Part shown: piece after piece, positions 26,472-35,428 of the stretch
Layout of the letters: the number at the start of each line of letters is the position of its first letter
How positions within the stretch are numbered: the first letter of the stretch is position 1
Assembly (NCBI GenBank): GCA_038232275.1
Contig: JBBSIC010000025.1
Span: forward strand, 1-46,183
DNA: 46,183 nucleotides
From: DATLGB01 sp038232275
GTDB lineage: Bacteria > Actinomycetota > Thermoleophilia > Solirubrobacterales > Solirubrobacteraceae
Direction: 5' to 3'
Made by a program: the position numbers and the translations under genes
Notes under the pieces: generated by a model
What the model was told of the DNA's origin: nothing
The model's input: only the letters and a program-made list of their open reading frames with translations
The model's database searches: none

Positions 26472-27121
26472 CGTTGCCGCGGACGACGGTGCGAGACATG
26501 TGCCGAGGACGCCCGAGCACGCGAGCGACCTGCCTGAGATGCTGGCGACCGACCCGGTGCGTGAGCTTCACGTCAGAGCAGTACGCATACCTGCTGGGCC
26601 TGTACCTTGGCGACGGGTGCATCGCGCGGCTGGCCCGAACATACAGCCTCCGGCTCTCGCTCGACGCGAAGTATCCCAACGTCGTGGCGGAGGCGCGCGC
26701 GGTTCTGGAAGCGTGCTTCCCGACGAACCGTGTGAGCCTTCATGCCGCCGGGCCGAGGAGGACGACGATGGTTCTATGCATTCACGGCAACCACCTCCCC
26801 TGCCTGTTTCCGCAGCACGGGCATGGCAAGAAACACGAGCGGCGGATCGAGCTTGAGCCGTGGCAGTCCGAGCACGTCGATGATGCCCCCTGGCCGCTCA
26901 TCCGCGGCCTGATCCAATCCGACGGCTGCCGGTATCTTAACCGCACCGGCCCGTACGTCTATCCGTCGTACGGCTTCGGTCAGCTCTCGGTAGACATTCG
27001 CAGGATCTTCACCCAGGCTTGCGACAGGGTGGGAATCGACCGAACGTACAGCAGGTACACGCGCATCTATCGGCGCGCGAGTGTCGCGCTCATGGAACAC
27101 CACGTGGGCGGCAAGAGTTGA
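26381..27121 (+). CDS. HTH-LAGLIDADG protein (homing-endonuclease-like)
   Basis: This 246-residue protein has an N-terminal HTH (VADLVAQGTNDCEIARRLTL), a Cys pair (CLRCWRPTRC), then two LAGLIDADG-like helices: YLLGLYLGDGC and LIRGLIQSDGC, each with its acidic residue (Asp). Between them are LRLSLDAKYP and HLPCLFPQHGHGKKH. The plan is reminiscent of WhiA or of free-standing homing enzymes, and both metal-binding acidic residues are kept. The ATG is 26381 or 26390; the second follows the LexA-like box directly. The gene fills the gap between tRNA-Glu and tRNA-Leu. Confidence 0.8.
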   Translation: MCSMHSALVHARVADLVAQGTNDCEIARRLTLPRTTVRDMCRGRPSTRATCLRCWRPTRCVSFTSEQYAYLLGLYLGDGCIARLARTYSLRLSLDAKYPNVVAEARAVLEACFPTNRVSLHAAGPRRTTMVLCIHGNHLPCLFPQHGHGKKHERRIELEPWQSEHVDDAPWPLIRGLIQSDGCRYLNRTGPYVYPSYGFGQLSVDIRRIFTQACDRVGIDRTYSRYTRIYRRASVALMEHHVGGKS

Positions 27122-27153
27122 ACCCGGCTGATCGCTAGAGTTCCGAGGGCCAA

Positions 27154-27237
27154 GCGGATGTGGTGGAACTGGCAGACACGCGGCGTTCAGGTCGCCGTGG
27201 GCTCACGCCCGTGGAGGTTCGAATCCTCTCATCCGCA
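27154..27237 (+). tRNA. tRNA-Leu (anticodon CAG)
   Basis: An 84-nt class II tRNA: acceptor GCGGATG/CATCCGC, D-loop TGGCAGAC, anticodon arm GGCG-TTCAGGT-CGCC, long variable arm GTGGGCTCACGCCCGT, T-arm GAGGTTCGAATCCTC, discriminator A without encoded CCA. Confidence 0.97.
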
Positions 27238-27514
27238 TCGGTGACGGGGCCGGATCGTGGAAGAAGGCCTGCAAAGGGCAGTGCTTTGGTGCTTTGAGGC
27301 TTTCGCTGCTAAGAGGCCGGATTCCTGCCGGCGCCCTGACCTCGTCGGGCTTCATGACCTACGGCAGGCGCGGCCGCGGCCGCTGGATCACGATCTACGC
27401 GAACGCCCGACCACGTCTACCTGACGGTCGCGGGGCCGCGGCCGCCGCTTCGACACGACGGGCCGGTCAGAGTCCGGGACGCGCTGGAGCGCGCCGCCGC
27501 AACTCCGCCGGCTT

Positions 27515-28236
27515 CTAGAACACCGGCTTCAGCGTGAGGCCGGCGTGGATCGCCGAGTAGCCCAGCCCCATCTGCAGATACAGCGTAAAGACGAGCAGCG
27601 GCCCATGATCCCGGTGAACCAGACCAGGCCCAGCACCAGGCCGCCGGAGAAGGCGCGGCGGCGGAACAGCGACGGCAGCACCAGCGGGTCGGACCCGGCG
27701 CGGTCGCGCGCCCGCTCGTACAGCGCGAGCACGATCAGCAGCGCCACACCCGCGGCCATCGCCGCGTAGGTCCAGGCGGGCCAGCCCAGCTCGCGGCCCT
27801 GTCAGCGGGTACATCACCAGCCCGAAGGCGACGCTGATGAGCGCCATGCCGCCGAGGTCCAGCCGCACCCGGACCGCCGCGCGGGACTCGGGCAGGACGC
27901 GGATGGCGCCGAGCAGCGCGAGCCCGCCGAGCGGCAGGTTGACGAAGAAGATCATCCGCCAACCCGTGCCGAGGAGGCCGCCTTCGACGAGGCTGCCGCC
28001 GACGATCGGCGCCGCCAGCGCGCCCACGCCCATCACCGGGCCGAACAACCCGAAGGCCTTGCCCGAGCTCGTCAGGCGGGAACGACTGCTTGATGATCCC
28101 GAAGCCCTGCGGGATCAGCAGCGCGCCGAACGCGCCCTGAAGGACGCGCGTGGCGATCAGCATCTCCGGGCTCGCGGCCAGCCCGCACAGCACCGACGCG
28201 CCGGTGAAGCCCGCAGAGCCGATGAGCATGCGCCGG
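27515..28236 (-). pseudogene. MFS drug-efflux transporter, headless and frameshifted
   Basis: Pieces of a 14-helix EmrB/QacA-type exporter follow one another in three frames: RVLQGAFGALLIPQGFGIIK, GPVMGVGALAAPIVGGSLVE, ALYERARDRAGSDPLVLPSL and LLVFTLYLQMGLGYSAIHAG. Shifts sit near 28062-28064 (one extra G in a G-run of the coding strand), about 27803 and about 27608. The N-terminal helices before RRMLIGSAGFTG are missing; the joint is the TetR gene. Downstream, the frame ends mid-protein at 27515. The 277 bp between here and tRNA-Leu hold nothing recognisable. Confidence 0.85.
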
Positions 28237-28797
28237 GTCGCCGACGCGCTCGGGACCGGACCGGCCTCGCTGTACGCCCACGTCGACGACAAGGAGGATC
28301 TGCTCGCGATCCTCGTCGATCGCGCGGTCGGCGAGGCCGAGCTCCCGGCGCCGGACTCCGGCCCGTGGCAGGAGCAGGTCAAGGCGTTCGTGCGCCTCGT
28401 GCGCACGACGCTCACCAACCACCGCGACCTCGCCCGCGCGAGCATGGGCGTGATCCCCACGGGCCCGAACGTGCTGAGGGTGACGGAGTGGCTGCTCGGC
28501 ATCCTGCGCGGGGCCGGCCTGCCCGACCAGGTCTGCGCCTACGCCTGCGACCTGCTGCCGCTCTACGGCACGGCGATCGCCTTCGAGGAGGGCCTTTTCA
28601 TGACCACGCTGGGGGGCGTCGACATCGAGACCTACGTGGCCGAGGTGCGCGAGCGGCTCGAGTCGCTCTCGTCCGAGCAGTACCCGAACGTCACCGGCAT
28701 GGTCGACAGCCTCATGCGCAGCGAGGGCGACGAGCGCTTCGAGTTCGGCCTCGCCGTGCTCGTCGCCGGCCTCGCGGCGCAGGCGAAGACGCGCTAA
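28225..28797 (+). pseudogene. TetR-family regulator lacking its first helix
   Basis: The frame from ATG 28228 starts at MRRVADALGTGPASLYAHVDDKE..LL, that is, at the recognition part of the HTH; the usual 25-30 preceding residues are gone. The ligand-binding domain is complete to the stop (about 190 residues in all). It faces away from the MFS remnant, the usual arrangement of a TetR repressor and its efflux pump, and both genes are cut at the same spot. It is unlikely to bind DNA normally. Its stop overlaps the convergent LuxR gene by 4 nt. Confidence 0.75.
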
Positions 28798-30896
28798 GGG
28801 ACCTGGGCGGCCATCCAGGTCGCGAGCTGGACCCGGTTCTGCAGCCCGAGGCGCGATCGCGCCTGCTGCACGTGGTTCTCCACGGTGCGCTCGGAGAGGT
28901 GCAGAACCCGGGCGATCTGCGCGTTCGTCTGCCCGTCCGCGACCAGGCGGGCGATCTCGAGCTGCCGGACCGTCAGGCGCCCGGGCGCCGCGACCGCCCG
29001 GCGATGGCCGGCTGTCAGCTCGGAGAGACCCTGGGCGGTGAGCTCGCGGCCGGCCGCCCAGGCGCGCTCGGCCGCCCCGTCGCCGAGCGCCGCGGCACAG
29101 ACCTGCTTGACGGCGTCGAGCTCTGCCACCGTCCCGGGCGGGAAATGCCCGCCGATGCGCTCGCGGGCGCCGACGGCGGCGCCCGCCAGGCGGGCCGCCC
29201 GCGAAGGATCCTCGCCGGCGGTCAGCGTCGCGAGTGCGGCCAGTCCGACGCCGAGCAGCGTCGCGTCGCCGATGCCTCCGAGCAGCCGCACCGCCGCCGA
29301 CAGGTGGTCGCGCGCGCCCGCGGCGTCCCCCTCGTCGCGGGCGGTGAGGCCCAGGAACACCCGCGCCTGGCCTTGCCCCCAGGTGTCGCCGCAGGCCTCG
29401 AGGCGCGCGCGGGCCCGGTCGAGGGTCGCCCGCGCGCCGGGGAGGTCGCGGCGCAGGAAGCGCACGACGCCGCTGATGCCGAGGCCGCGGCCCACGCCCT
29501 GGGCGCCGTCGAGCGCCTCGAAGAGATCGAGGCTGCGCGCCAGCTCGCGGTCGGCGGCGTCGAGGTCGCGTGCGAGCATCGCGCTGACCCCGAGGTAGTG
29601 GCGGGCGGCGGCCTCCACACCTGCGTCGTCCAGGCGCCGGGCGAGCGCGGCGCACTCCCCCAGCCGCTCCTTCGCCTCCGCGTGGCGCTGGTGCGCGACG
29701 GCCATGTGGCCGGCGACGAGCAGCCCGAGCGAGCGCGCCCGGTCAGGTGCGGGGTGCAGCGCGAGCAGCCGCGCGGCCCACGCGCCGCCCTCGGTCTGGC
29801 CGCGCAGGAACCAGACCCCGCGCGTGGCGCCCAGGAGCCGCAGACCCAGCGCGGGGTCGCGGTCGACGCTCCAGGCCAGCGCGGCGCGCAGGTTGGCGAT
29901 CTCGACCGCGAGCGTCAGCGCGTCGGTCTGCGATCCGGCGAGCGAGCCCGGGTCGTGCACGGCCTCGGCCACGTCGGTGAGGTAGCGCAGATGCCGGTCG
30001 CGCAGCGCGGCCTCGTCCGCGCCCGTCAGTTGCTCGCGCGCGTACGCGCGCAGCGTGTCCAGCAGGCGGTAGCGCAGCTCGTCCCCGTGCGGCGCGACCG
30101 TGACCAGCGACTTCGCGACGAGGCTCGCGAGCGCGTCGAGCCCGACGCCCGTCACGGTCCCGGCGGCGGCGAGCGAGAAGCCGCCGGCGAAGACCGAGAG
30201 CCGGGCGAACGCGGCCTGCTCGGCCCGCGTGAGCAGCTCGAAGCTCCAGCGGATGGTGGCCCGCAGGCTGCGGTGGCGGTCGGGCACGCCGCGCGCGTCG
30301 CCCGCGAGCAGGTCGAGCTGCTCGTCCAGGCGCGCGAGGATCGTCGCGGGCGACAGCGCCGCGACCCGCGCGGCCGCGAGCTCGACCGCCAGCGGGAAGC
30401 CTTCGAGGCGCGCGCAGATCGCGCGCACCGGCTCGCGGCCGCCGGCGAGCGCGCCCGGCCGGACCGCGCCCGCGCGAGCCTCGAAGAGCCGCTCGGCGTC
30501 CGCGGCGTCGAGCGGGCCGACCGCCAGCACCCGCTCGGCCGGAAGCCGCAGCGCCTCGCGGCTCGTCGCCAGCACACGCAGGCGCGGACGCTCGTCGAGC
30601 AGCGCGGCGATGGCGCGCGCCGCGGCGTCGATCACGTGCTCGCAGTTGTCCACGACGGCGAGACCGCTCGCGACGGTGATGCCGCGGACGGCGTCGGCGA
30701 CGTGGTCCGCGGTCTCCTCGGACAGGTCGATGACGACCACGGGCGAGGCTCGCCGCTCGCGCCGGCGGACGAGCTCGAGCGCCAGGCGCGTCTTCCCCGC
30801 CCCGCCCGAGCCCGTGAGGGTCACCAGGCGCGAGCGCCGCAGAGCCAGGTCGAGCGCGGCGAGCTCGCCTGCCCGGCCTACGAAGTTCCCGGCCAC
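28794..30896 (-). CDS. LuxR-family regulator with NB-ARC ATPase (AfsR/LAL-like)
   Basis: This 700-residue regulator contains an N-terminal NTPase with P-loop TGSGGAGKT (28-36), VVDNCEHVIDAA (Walker B) and ATSREALRLPAERVLAVGPL (sensor), then a helical middle with TPR-like repeats (350-620), and a LuxR HTH at the end (LTVRQLEIARLVADGQTNAQ, HLSERTVENHVQQARSRLGL). The start is GTG 30896; upstream codons are not initiators close by. It is divergent from a methyltransferase gene by 79 bp and may control it. Confidence 0.88.
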   Translation of the reverse strand: MAGNFVGRAGELAALDLALRRSRLVTLTGSGGAGKTRLALELVRRRERRASPVVVIDLSEETADHVADAVRGITVASGLAVVDNCEHVIDAAARAIAALLDERPRLRVLATSREALRLPAERVLAVGPLDAADAERLFEARAGAVRPGALAGGREPVRAICARLEGFPLAVELAAARVAALSPATILARLDEQLDLLAGDARGVPDRHRSLRATIRWSFELLTRAEQAAFARLSVFAGGFSLAAAGTVTGVGLDALASLVAKSLVTVAPHGDELRYRLLDTLRAYAREQLTGADEAALRDRHLRYLTDVAEAVHDPGSLAGSQTDALTLAVEIANLRAALAWSVDRDPALGLRLLGATRGVWFLRGQTEGGAWAARLLALHPAPDRARSLGLLVAGHMAVAHQRHAEAKERLGECAALARRLDDAGVEAAARHYLGVSAMLARDLDAADRELARSLDLFEALDGAQGVGRGLGISGVVRFLRRDLPGARATLDRARARLEACGDTWGQGQARVFLGLTARDEGDAAGARDHLSAAVRLLGGIGDATLLGVGLAALATLTAGEDPSRAARLAGAAVGARERIGGHFPPGTVAELDAVKQVCAAALGDGAAERAWAAGRELTAQGLSELTAGHRRAVAAPGRLTVRQLEIARLVADGQTNAQIARVLHLSERTVENHVQQARSRLGLQNRVQLATWMAAQVP

Positions 30897-30975
30897 GCCG
30901 CTGACGCTAACCGGCCGGGCGCGGTTGAGTAGTTCCCCCGATGTCCCGGGCCCGCGGCGGGCGTACGGTCGCCGC

Positions 30976-31854
30976 ATGACCACCACCCGCAGCTGCAGCC
31001 TCAGCGACATGGAGCCCGATCCCCTCCGCGCCGCCCTCCACGCGCAGTGGTCGGCGGCGGCCGGCGCCTGGGCGCAGCGCGCGACCTTCGTCGACGAGCG
31101 CGGCGCGGGCGTCGCGCACGCCATGCTCGCGCGTTCGGCTCCGCAGCCCGGCGAGCGGGTGCTCGAGCTGGCCTGCGGACCCGGCGGCGTCGGCTTGGCG
31201 GCGGCCGCCATGGTCGGACCGGCCGGCGAGGTCGTGCTCTCCGATGTCGCGCCCGAGATGGTCGGGACCGCGCGCGAGCGCGCCGCGGCGCTGGGCCTGG
31301 ACCACGTGTACGCGCGCGCGCTCGACCTCGAGGCCCTCGACGAGCCCGACGGCGCCTACGACGTCGTGCTCTGCCGCGAGGGGCTCATGCTCGTCCCGGA
31401 CCCCGCGCGCGCGGCGCGCGAGATCCGGCGCATGCTGCGGCCCGGCGGCCGCGCGGCGGTCGCGGTGTGGGGCCCGCGCGAGCGCAACCCATGGCTCGCC
31501 ATCCTGCTCGACGCCGTCGGCGCCCAGCTGGGGGCGACCGTGCCGCCGCCGGGAGTACCGGGTCCGTTCTCGCTCGACGACCCGGAGACGCTGTCCGCGC
31601 TGCTGAGCGACGCCGGGCTCGCCGGCGTCGGGGTCGAGGAGGTCGCGTCGCCGCTGGTGGCCGCCTCGTTTGATGACTGGTGGACGACGGTCCCGGCGCT
31701 CGCCGGCCCCGTGGCCCAGATGCTCGCGGCGCTCCCCGCGGACGTCGTCGGCGCGATCCGGGCGCGCGCGGAGGAGGCGCTAGCCCCGTTCGGCGGCGCC
31801 GACGGCCTCCACCTCCCCGGGCTCAGCCTCGTCGCCTGCGGGCGATGCGGGTAG
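30976..31854 (+). CDS. Class I SAM-dependent methyltransferase
   Basis: This 292-residue enzyme has the SAM motifs VLELACGPGGVGLAAAAMVG (motif I), VVLSDVAPEMV (motif II acidic residue), YDVVLCREGLMLVPDP (motif IV) and MLRPGGRAAVAVWG (post-motif), as in UbiE-like methyltransferases. The substrate is unknown. ATG 30976 is used; an ATG at 31009 (MEPDPL) is possible. It pairs divergently with the LuxR/NB-ARC gene. Confidence 0.88.
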   Translation: MTTTRSCSLSDMEPDPLRAALHAQWSAAAGAWAQRATFVDERGAGVAHAMLARSAPQPGERVLELACGPGGVGLAAAAMVGPAGEVVLSDVAPEMVGTARERAAALGLDHVYARALDLEALDEPDGAYDVVLCREGLMLVPDPARAAREIRRMLRPGGRAAVAVWGPRERNPWLAILLDAVGAQLGATVPPPGVPGPFSLDDPETLSALLSDAGLAGVGVEEVASPLVAASFDDWWTTVPALAGPVAQMLAALPADVVGAIRARAEEALAPFGGADGLHLPGLSLVACGRCG

Positions 31855-31857
31855 TCG

Positions 31858-32120
31858 TGCCCATTGCGCGCGTCGCGGACGGCGGCGACGGCCGCCGCGC
31901 CGGCCTGCTCGGCCAGCCGGGCGCCCGCCGCGCTGGCGCCGATGCACCACGCGCGGCCATCCCTCGGGTCGCGGGCCCGGCCGACGAGGCCCTTGCGTTC
32001 AAGCGTGCGCAGCACCTGAGAGGTCATCATCGGGTCCGTCCCCGTGTGGTCGGCGACCTCGCGCTGGGTCGGGAGGACGGCGCCATCGCGCGACAGCCGG
32101 GCTGCGTCGCAGCGGCCTGC
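31858..32120 (-). pseudogene. MarR-family regulator fragment
   Basis: The frame LSRDGAVLPTQREVADHTG, TDPMMTSQVLRTLERKGLV, GRARDPRDGRAWCI is the winged-helix core of a MarR regulator. The first helices and the C-terminal dimerisation helix are missing, cut by the methyltransferase end on one side and the TIR fragment on the other. Confidence 0.75.
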
Positions 32121-32122
32121 GA

Positions 32123-33355
32123 GTGATCCCGGTGCTCGTGGAGAAAGCGGCGATGCCGGCCGCCGAGCAGCTGCCCGAGGACCTCAAGCCCTCGCGGGCC
32201 GCAACGCCCTGGAGCTCAGCGACGAGCGCTGGCGCTACGACGTGGAGCGCCTCAGCGACGTCGTCGAGCGCGTGTCCGGACCGGCGCTGCGGCGCGCCGC
32301 CCTTCGTCGCCCCCTCGCGGGCGGAGCCGAGCGGCTGCTGCGGTCGCTGCGCGGGTGGCGCCAACGCGGGGGCCTGGCGATCGGGCTGGCGGCCTTGGCG
32401 ATCGCGGTCGGGGTCGGGGTGCTCCTCACGCAGGCCGGCGGGGGCGCCGGCAGCGGCGGTCTGCGGTTGTCGGGCCGGTGCCGCTCGGCGGCCTTCCCGG
32501 GCGCCCAGCCGTCGCCAACGGCGCCGTGTGGGTCCCGCTGAGCGAGAGGAACGCGGTCGCGCGCGTCAACCCCGCCGAGCCGCGGGCCGTCCCCGACCTG
32601 TTCATGGTCGGCACCTACCCCGTGGCAGTCGCCGCGGGCGCCGGCCGGATCTGGGTCGCGAACGCCAGCTCAAACGACGTCTCGGTGATCGACCCGAGCG
32701 GCCGCCGGCCGGTCAAGACCATTCGCCACGTCGGCCATGAGCCGAGCGACATCGCCGTCGACGAGGACGGAATCGTCTGGGTCGCCAACTGCTGGTGCAG
32801 TGTCAACCCCGCCAGGAGATCCTCGGTGGCGCGCATCGATTCCGGCACCGGGGAGGTGCGGCAGATCATTGTCGGCAAGCACCCGCTCGGGCTCGGCGTG
32901 GGCCCCGGCGACGACAACGTCTGGGTCACGAGCGACGACGACGGCTGGGTGCGGCCCGTCAACCGCGAGACCCTCGCCGTGGGACGCACGATCCGGGTCG
33001 GCGCCGACCCCACCGACGTCGCCGTGGACGGCACCGGCATCTGGGTGTCCCTGGCCGGTGAGAACCGCGTCGTCCGGGTCGATCCCCGCACGCACGTGCT
33101 CGATCCCAGGCAGGTCCCTGTGGGTGTGCGCCCGTGGACGCTCGCCCTCGGCGGTGGCCTGCTCTGGGTCTCCCACGAGGGAGACGGCAGCCTGCGCCGG
33201 ATCGACCCCGAGCGCCGCCGCGTCGTGGGCCGGCCGCGGTTCTCGGCCGCGTCACCCCGAAGGCGGACAGCCCCGAGGGCGACGGCGTCGCCTACGGCGC
33301 CGGGCGCGCCTGGCTCGCCAGCCGTCGCCTCGGGACCCTGCGCGGCGTCAAGCCG
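32123..33355 (+). pseudogene. TIR domain end - membrane helix - beta-propeller, frameshifted
   Basis: The start is the C-terminal end of a TIR-like domain (VIPVLVEKAAMPAAEQLPEDL, NALELSDERWRYDVERL); the N-terminal TIR part with the catalytic Glu is lost. A membrane helix follows (LAIGLAALAIAVGVGVLLTQ), then about six YVTN/NHL-type blades (for example RIWVANASSNDVSVIDP, GIWVSLAGENRVVRVDP). Frame changes occur near 32190, about 32460 and about 33235. The tail overlaps the 3' end of ureD on the other strand. A non-functional remnant of a TIR-propeller membrane protein. Confidence 0.75.
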
Positions 33356-34092
33356 GAGACGCCCGCTTCCAGCAGCGCTCGACGCCACGCGCCCTCGACC
33401 GTCGCAAGCCGGGCGCGGACGCCGACGGCTTCGGGGCCGAGGCAGCGCAGTGTCGTGTCCTGCGCACCGAGGCTCAGCGCGCCGGTGGCCGGCGGCTCCG
33501 GCGCCTCGACGCCGACGAGGGTGAGCGACGCGAGCACGCGCGCCGACCCGGCGACCGCCGGGGAGCGCAGCACGGCCGGGTCAGCGGTGGCCACGGCGTC
33601 GTCCAGCACGGCGCGCCCGTCGCGGGTGATCCGCACCCGTGTCGTCGCGGCACCGGGCCGCTCGCCGCTGCGGCCGAAGACGACGATGTCGCGGAGCAGG
33701 GCGCGCGCGCCGTCGGCGACGACGACGTCCAGGCGCCGGTACAGACGCGTGCTTGCGGCGAGGACGAGCGGCTGCGCGAGCCAGAGCAGCCGTCCGCCGG
33801 CGCCCACCTCCACCGTCGCCACCTGCCGGATTCCCGGCCGGGTCGCGGGCACGGGATGGGCCATCGTCGCCGAGAGCTCGACGATCTCGAGGCTCGCCCC
33901 CGGTCCGACCCGGACCTCCGTCGCCACGTCGTCGCCGGCGACCAGGCACGCGCTCGTCTGGACGAGCGCGACGCGCGCCAGCGCGCCGTTCGGCGGCAGC
34001 GGCCGCAGGCCGACCGGGTCGCAGGAGGCCAGCTCGGCGATGAAGCTGGTTGCGCCGCGACGCTCGACGGCGATGCGGGCCGCCCCTGTCAA
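33292..34092 (-). CDS. ureD: Urease accessory protein UreD
   Basis: This 266-residue protein is the platform on which the UreF-UreG complex binds apo-urease. Typical segments are LVQTSACLVAGDDVATEVRV, VELSATMAHPVP and GGRLLWLAQPLVLAAST. The last about 18 residues lie opposite the propeller remnant and are not conserved in character, so the native stop may have been replaced. Its ATG overlaps the ureG stop (ATGA). Confidence 0.88.
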   Translation of the reverse strand: MTGAARIAVERRGATSFIAELASCDPVGLRPLPPNGALARVALVQTSACLVAGDDVATEVRVGPGASLEIVELSATMAHPVPATRPGIRQVATVEVGAGGRLLWLAQPLVLAASTRLYRRLDVVVADGARALLRDIVVFGRSGERPGAATTRVRITRDGRAVLDDAVATADPAVLRSPAVAGSARVLASLTLVGVEAPEPPATGALSLGAQDTTLRCLGPEAVGVRARLATVEGAWRRALLEAGVSGLTPRRVPRRRLASQARPAP

Positions 34093-34754
34093 TGCGCGTG
34101 CCCGTGAGGCACCGGCGGGCCGACGTCGAAGGTCCGCAGGTGGCCGGCGCGGAAGTCGGCGAGCCGGAGCTCGACCCAGTCCGCGACGGCCTCGGCGCCG
34201 CCCTCACGGAGGCTGATCGCCAGGACGGGCAGCGACCCGCGGTGGCCGCGCGCGCCGGCGAGCATGACGCCCACGTCCGCGCCGACCAGCGGGGCGAGGT
34301 CGGTCTTGTTGATCACCAGCAGGTCCGAGCGCGTGATTCCGGGACCGCCCTTGCGGGGGACGTCGTCGCCGCCCGCGCAGTCGAGGACGAAGATCTGGAC
34401 GTCGGCGAGCGCCGGGCCGAAGACCGCCGTGAGGTTGTCGCCGCCGCTTTCGACGAGCACCAGGTCGAGCGGGCCCTGCGCCGCCTCGAGGCTCTCGACG
34501 GCCTCGAGGTTGTGGGTGACGTCGTCTCGGATGGCGGTGTGCGGGCAGCACCCGGTCTGCACCGCGACGATGCGCTCGGGCGCGAGCACCCCCGTGGAAC
34601 GGAGGAGCTCCGCGTCCTCGGTCGTGTAGATGTCGTTCGTCACGACGCCGATCCGCAGCCGGCCGGTCAGCGCACGGCAGACCGCGGCGATCAGCGAGCT
34701 CTTGCCCGTGCCGACCGGTCCCCCGACGCCCACGCGCAGGGCGCGGACGGACAT
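34089..34754 (-). CDS. ureG: Urease accessory GTPase UreG
   Basis: This 221-residue SIMIBI GTPase delivers nickel to urease. P-loop GGPVGTGKSS (11-20), TNDIYTTEDAELL switch, CPH metal motif (Cys70-Pro-His72, within TGCCPHTAIRDD, where most homologues have TGGCPH), LVLVESGGDNL and the NKTDL base-recognition motif are present. The C-terminus ends in HGHAH, a small extra histidine cluster. It starts 13 nt after ureF. Confidence 0.95.
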   Translation of the reverse strand: MSVRALRVGVGGPVGTGKSSLIAAVCRALTGRLRIGVVTNDIYTTEDAELLRSTGVLAPERIVAVQTGCCPHTAIRDDVTHNLEAVESLEAAQGPLDLVLVESGGDNLTAVFGPALADVQIFVLDCAGGDDVPRKGGPGITRSDLLVINKTDLAPLVGADVGVMLAGARGHRGSLPVLAISLREGGAEAVADWVELRLADFRAGHLRTFDVGPPVPHGHAH

Positions 34755-34767
34755 TGCGCGATCAGGG

Positions 34768-35427
34768 TCAGCTGGCAAAGAGCCTCGTCGGCTGCAGGGA
34801 GCGGAGGTCGAGCAGCGCGGCGGCCACGCTCGGCAGCTCCGCCGGGGCGCACGGCAAGGCGGCGCGCCGGGCGAGCTGCTCGACCTCCGCGGCGAGCGCG
34901 GCGAGCCAGGCGCTCGCCGCGGCGGCGTCCACGGGCAGCAGCTTGACCGCGGCGGCGGCGACGGTGGCGGCGTCCTCGTGGAGCGCGACCAGCGCCGCGT
35001 CGACGGCAGACAGGCCGCCGGCGGCGCCCGCCACGCCGAGCGCGACGGGCCGCGGGGTGGCCGCTGAGCCGCGGCGGTAGGCCGGCAGGACCGGGTCGGC
35101 CGGCCACAGCACGGCGGCGGTCCGCAGCAACGATCGGCCCAGGGTGGAGGCGGCCCGTCGCAGCGCCGGGCTCGGGCAGCGGGCGGCCGCCTCATCGTCG
35201 AGCACGAGCAGGGCGTCGAGGTCGCCGGCCGCGGCCGCGCGCACCGCCGCGGCGCTCAGCGCGGCCTCGGTGAAGCCGACCGTGTGCAGGCGCCCGCGCA
35301 TGAGGGCGGGCACGTCGGCGGGCGCCAGGCCCGCGGCGACGGCCGCCTCCAGGCCGCCGGAATGCGCGTAGCCGCCGGTCGGGGTCCGGGCGTCGGCGAG
35401 CAGCAGGGCGCTGAGCGACACCGCCAT
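34768..35427 (-). CDS. ureF: Urease accessory protein UreF
   Basis: This 219-residue all-helical protein is less conserved, as usual for UreF. The N-terminus has the family motif LLLADARTPTGGYAHSGGLE, and the C-terminus ends DLRSLQPTRLFAS. It gates nickel transfer from UreG to UreD. It starts 1 nt after the ureC stop. Confidence 0.9.
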   Translation of the reverse strand: MAVSLSALLLADARTPTGGYAHSGGLEAAVAAGLAPADVPALMRGRLHTVGFTEAALSAAAVRAAAAGDLDALLVLDDEAAARCPSPALRRAASTLGRSLLRTAAVLWPADPVLPAYRRGSAATPRPVALGVAGAAGGLSAVDAALVALHEDAATVAAAAVKLLPVDAAAASAWLAALAAEVEQLARRAALPCAPAELPSVAAALLDLRSLQPTRLFAS

Positions 35428-35428
35428 C

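Noticed and set aside
27294..27518. 75-codon plus-strand frame after tRNA-Leu
   Set aside because: No recognisable domain and a low-complexity Arg/Ala end; possible remnant but not supportable as a gene.
28072..29655. Second minus-strand frame over the LuxR gene
   Set aside because: Arg-rich and without domains; lies in another frame of the LuxR/NB-ARC gene and antisense to TetR.
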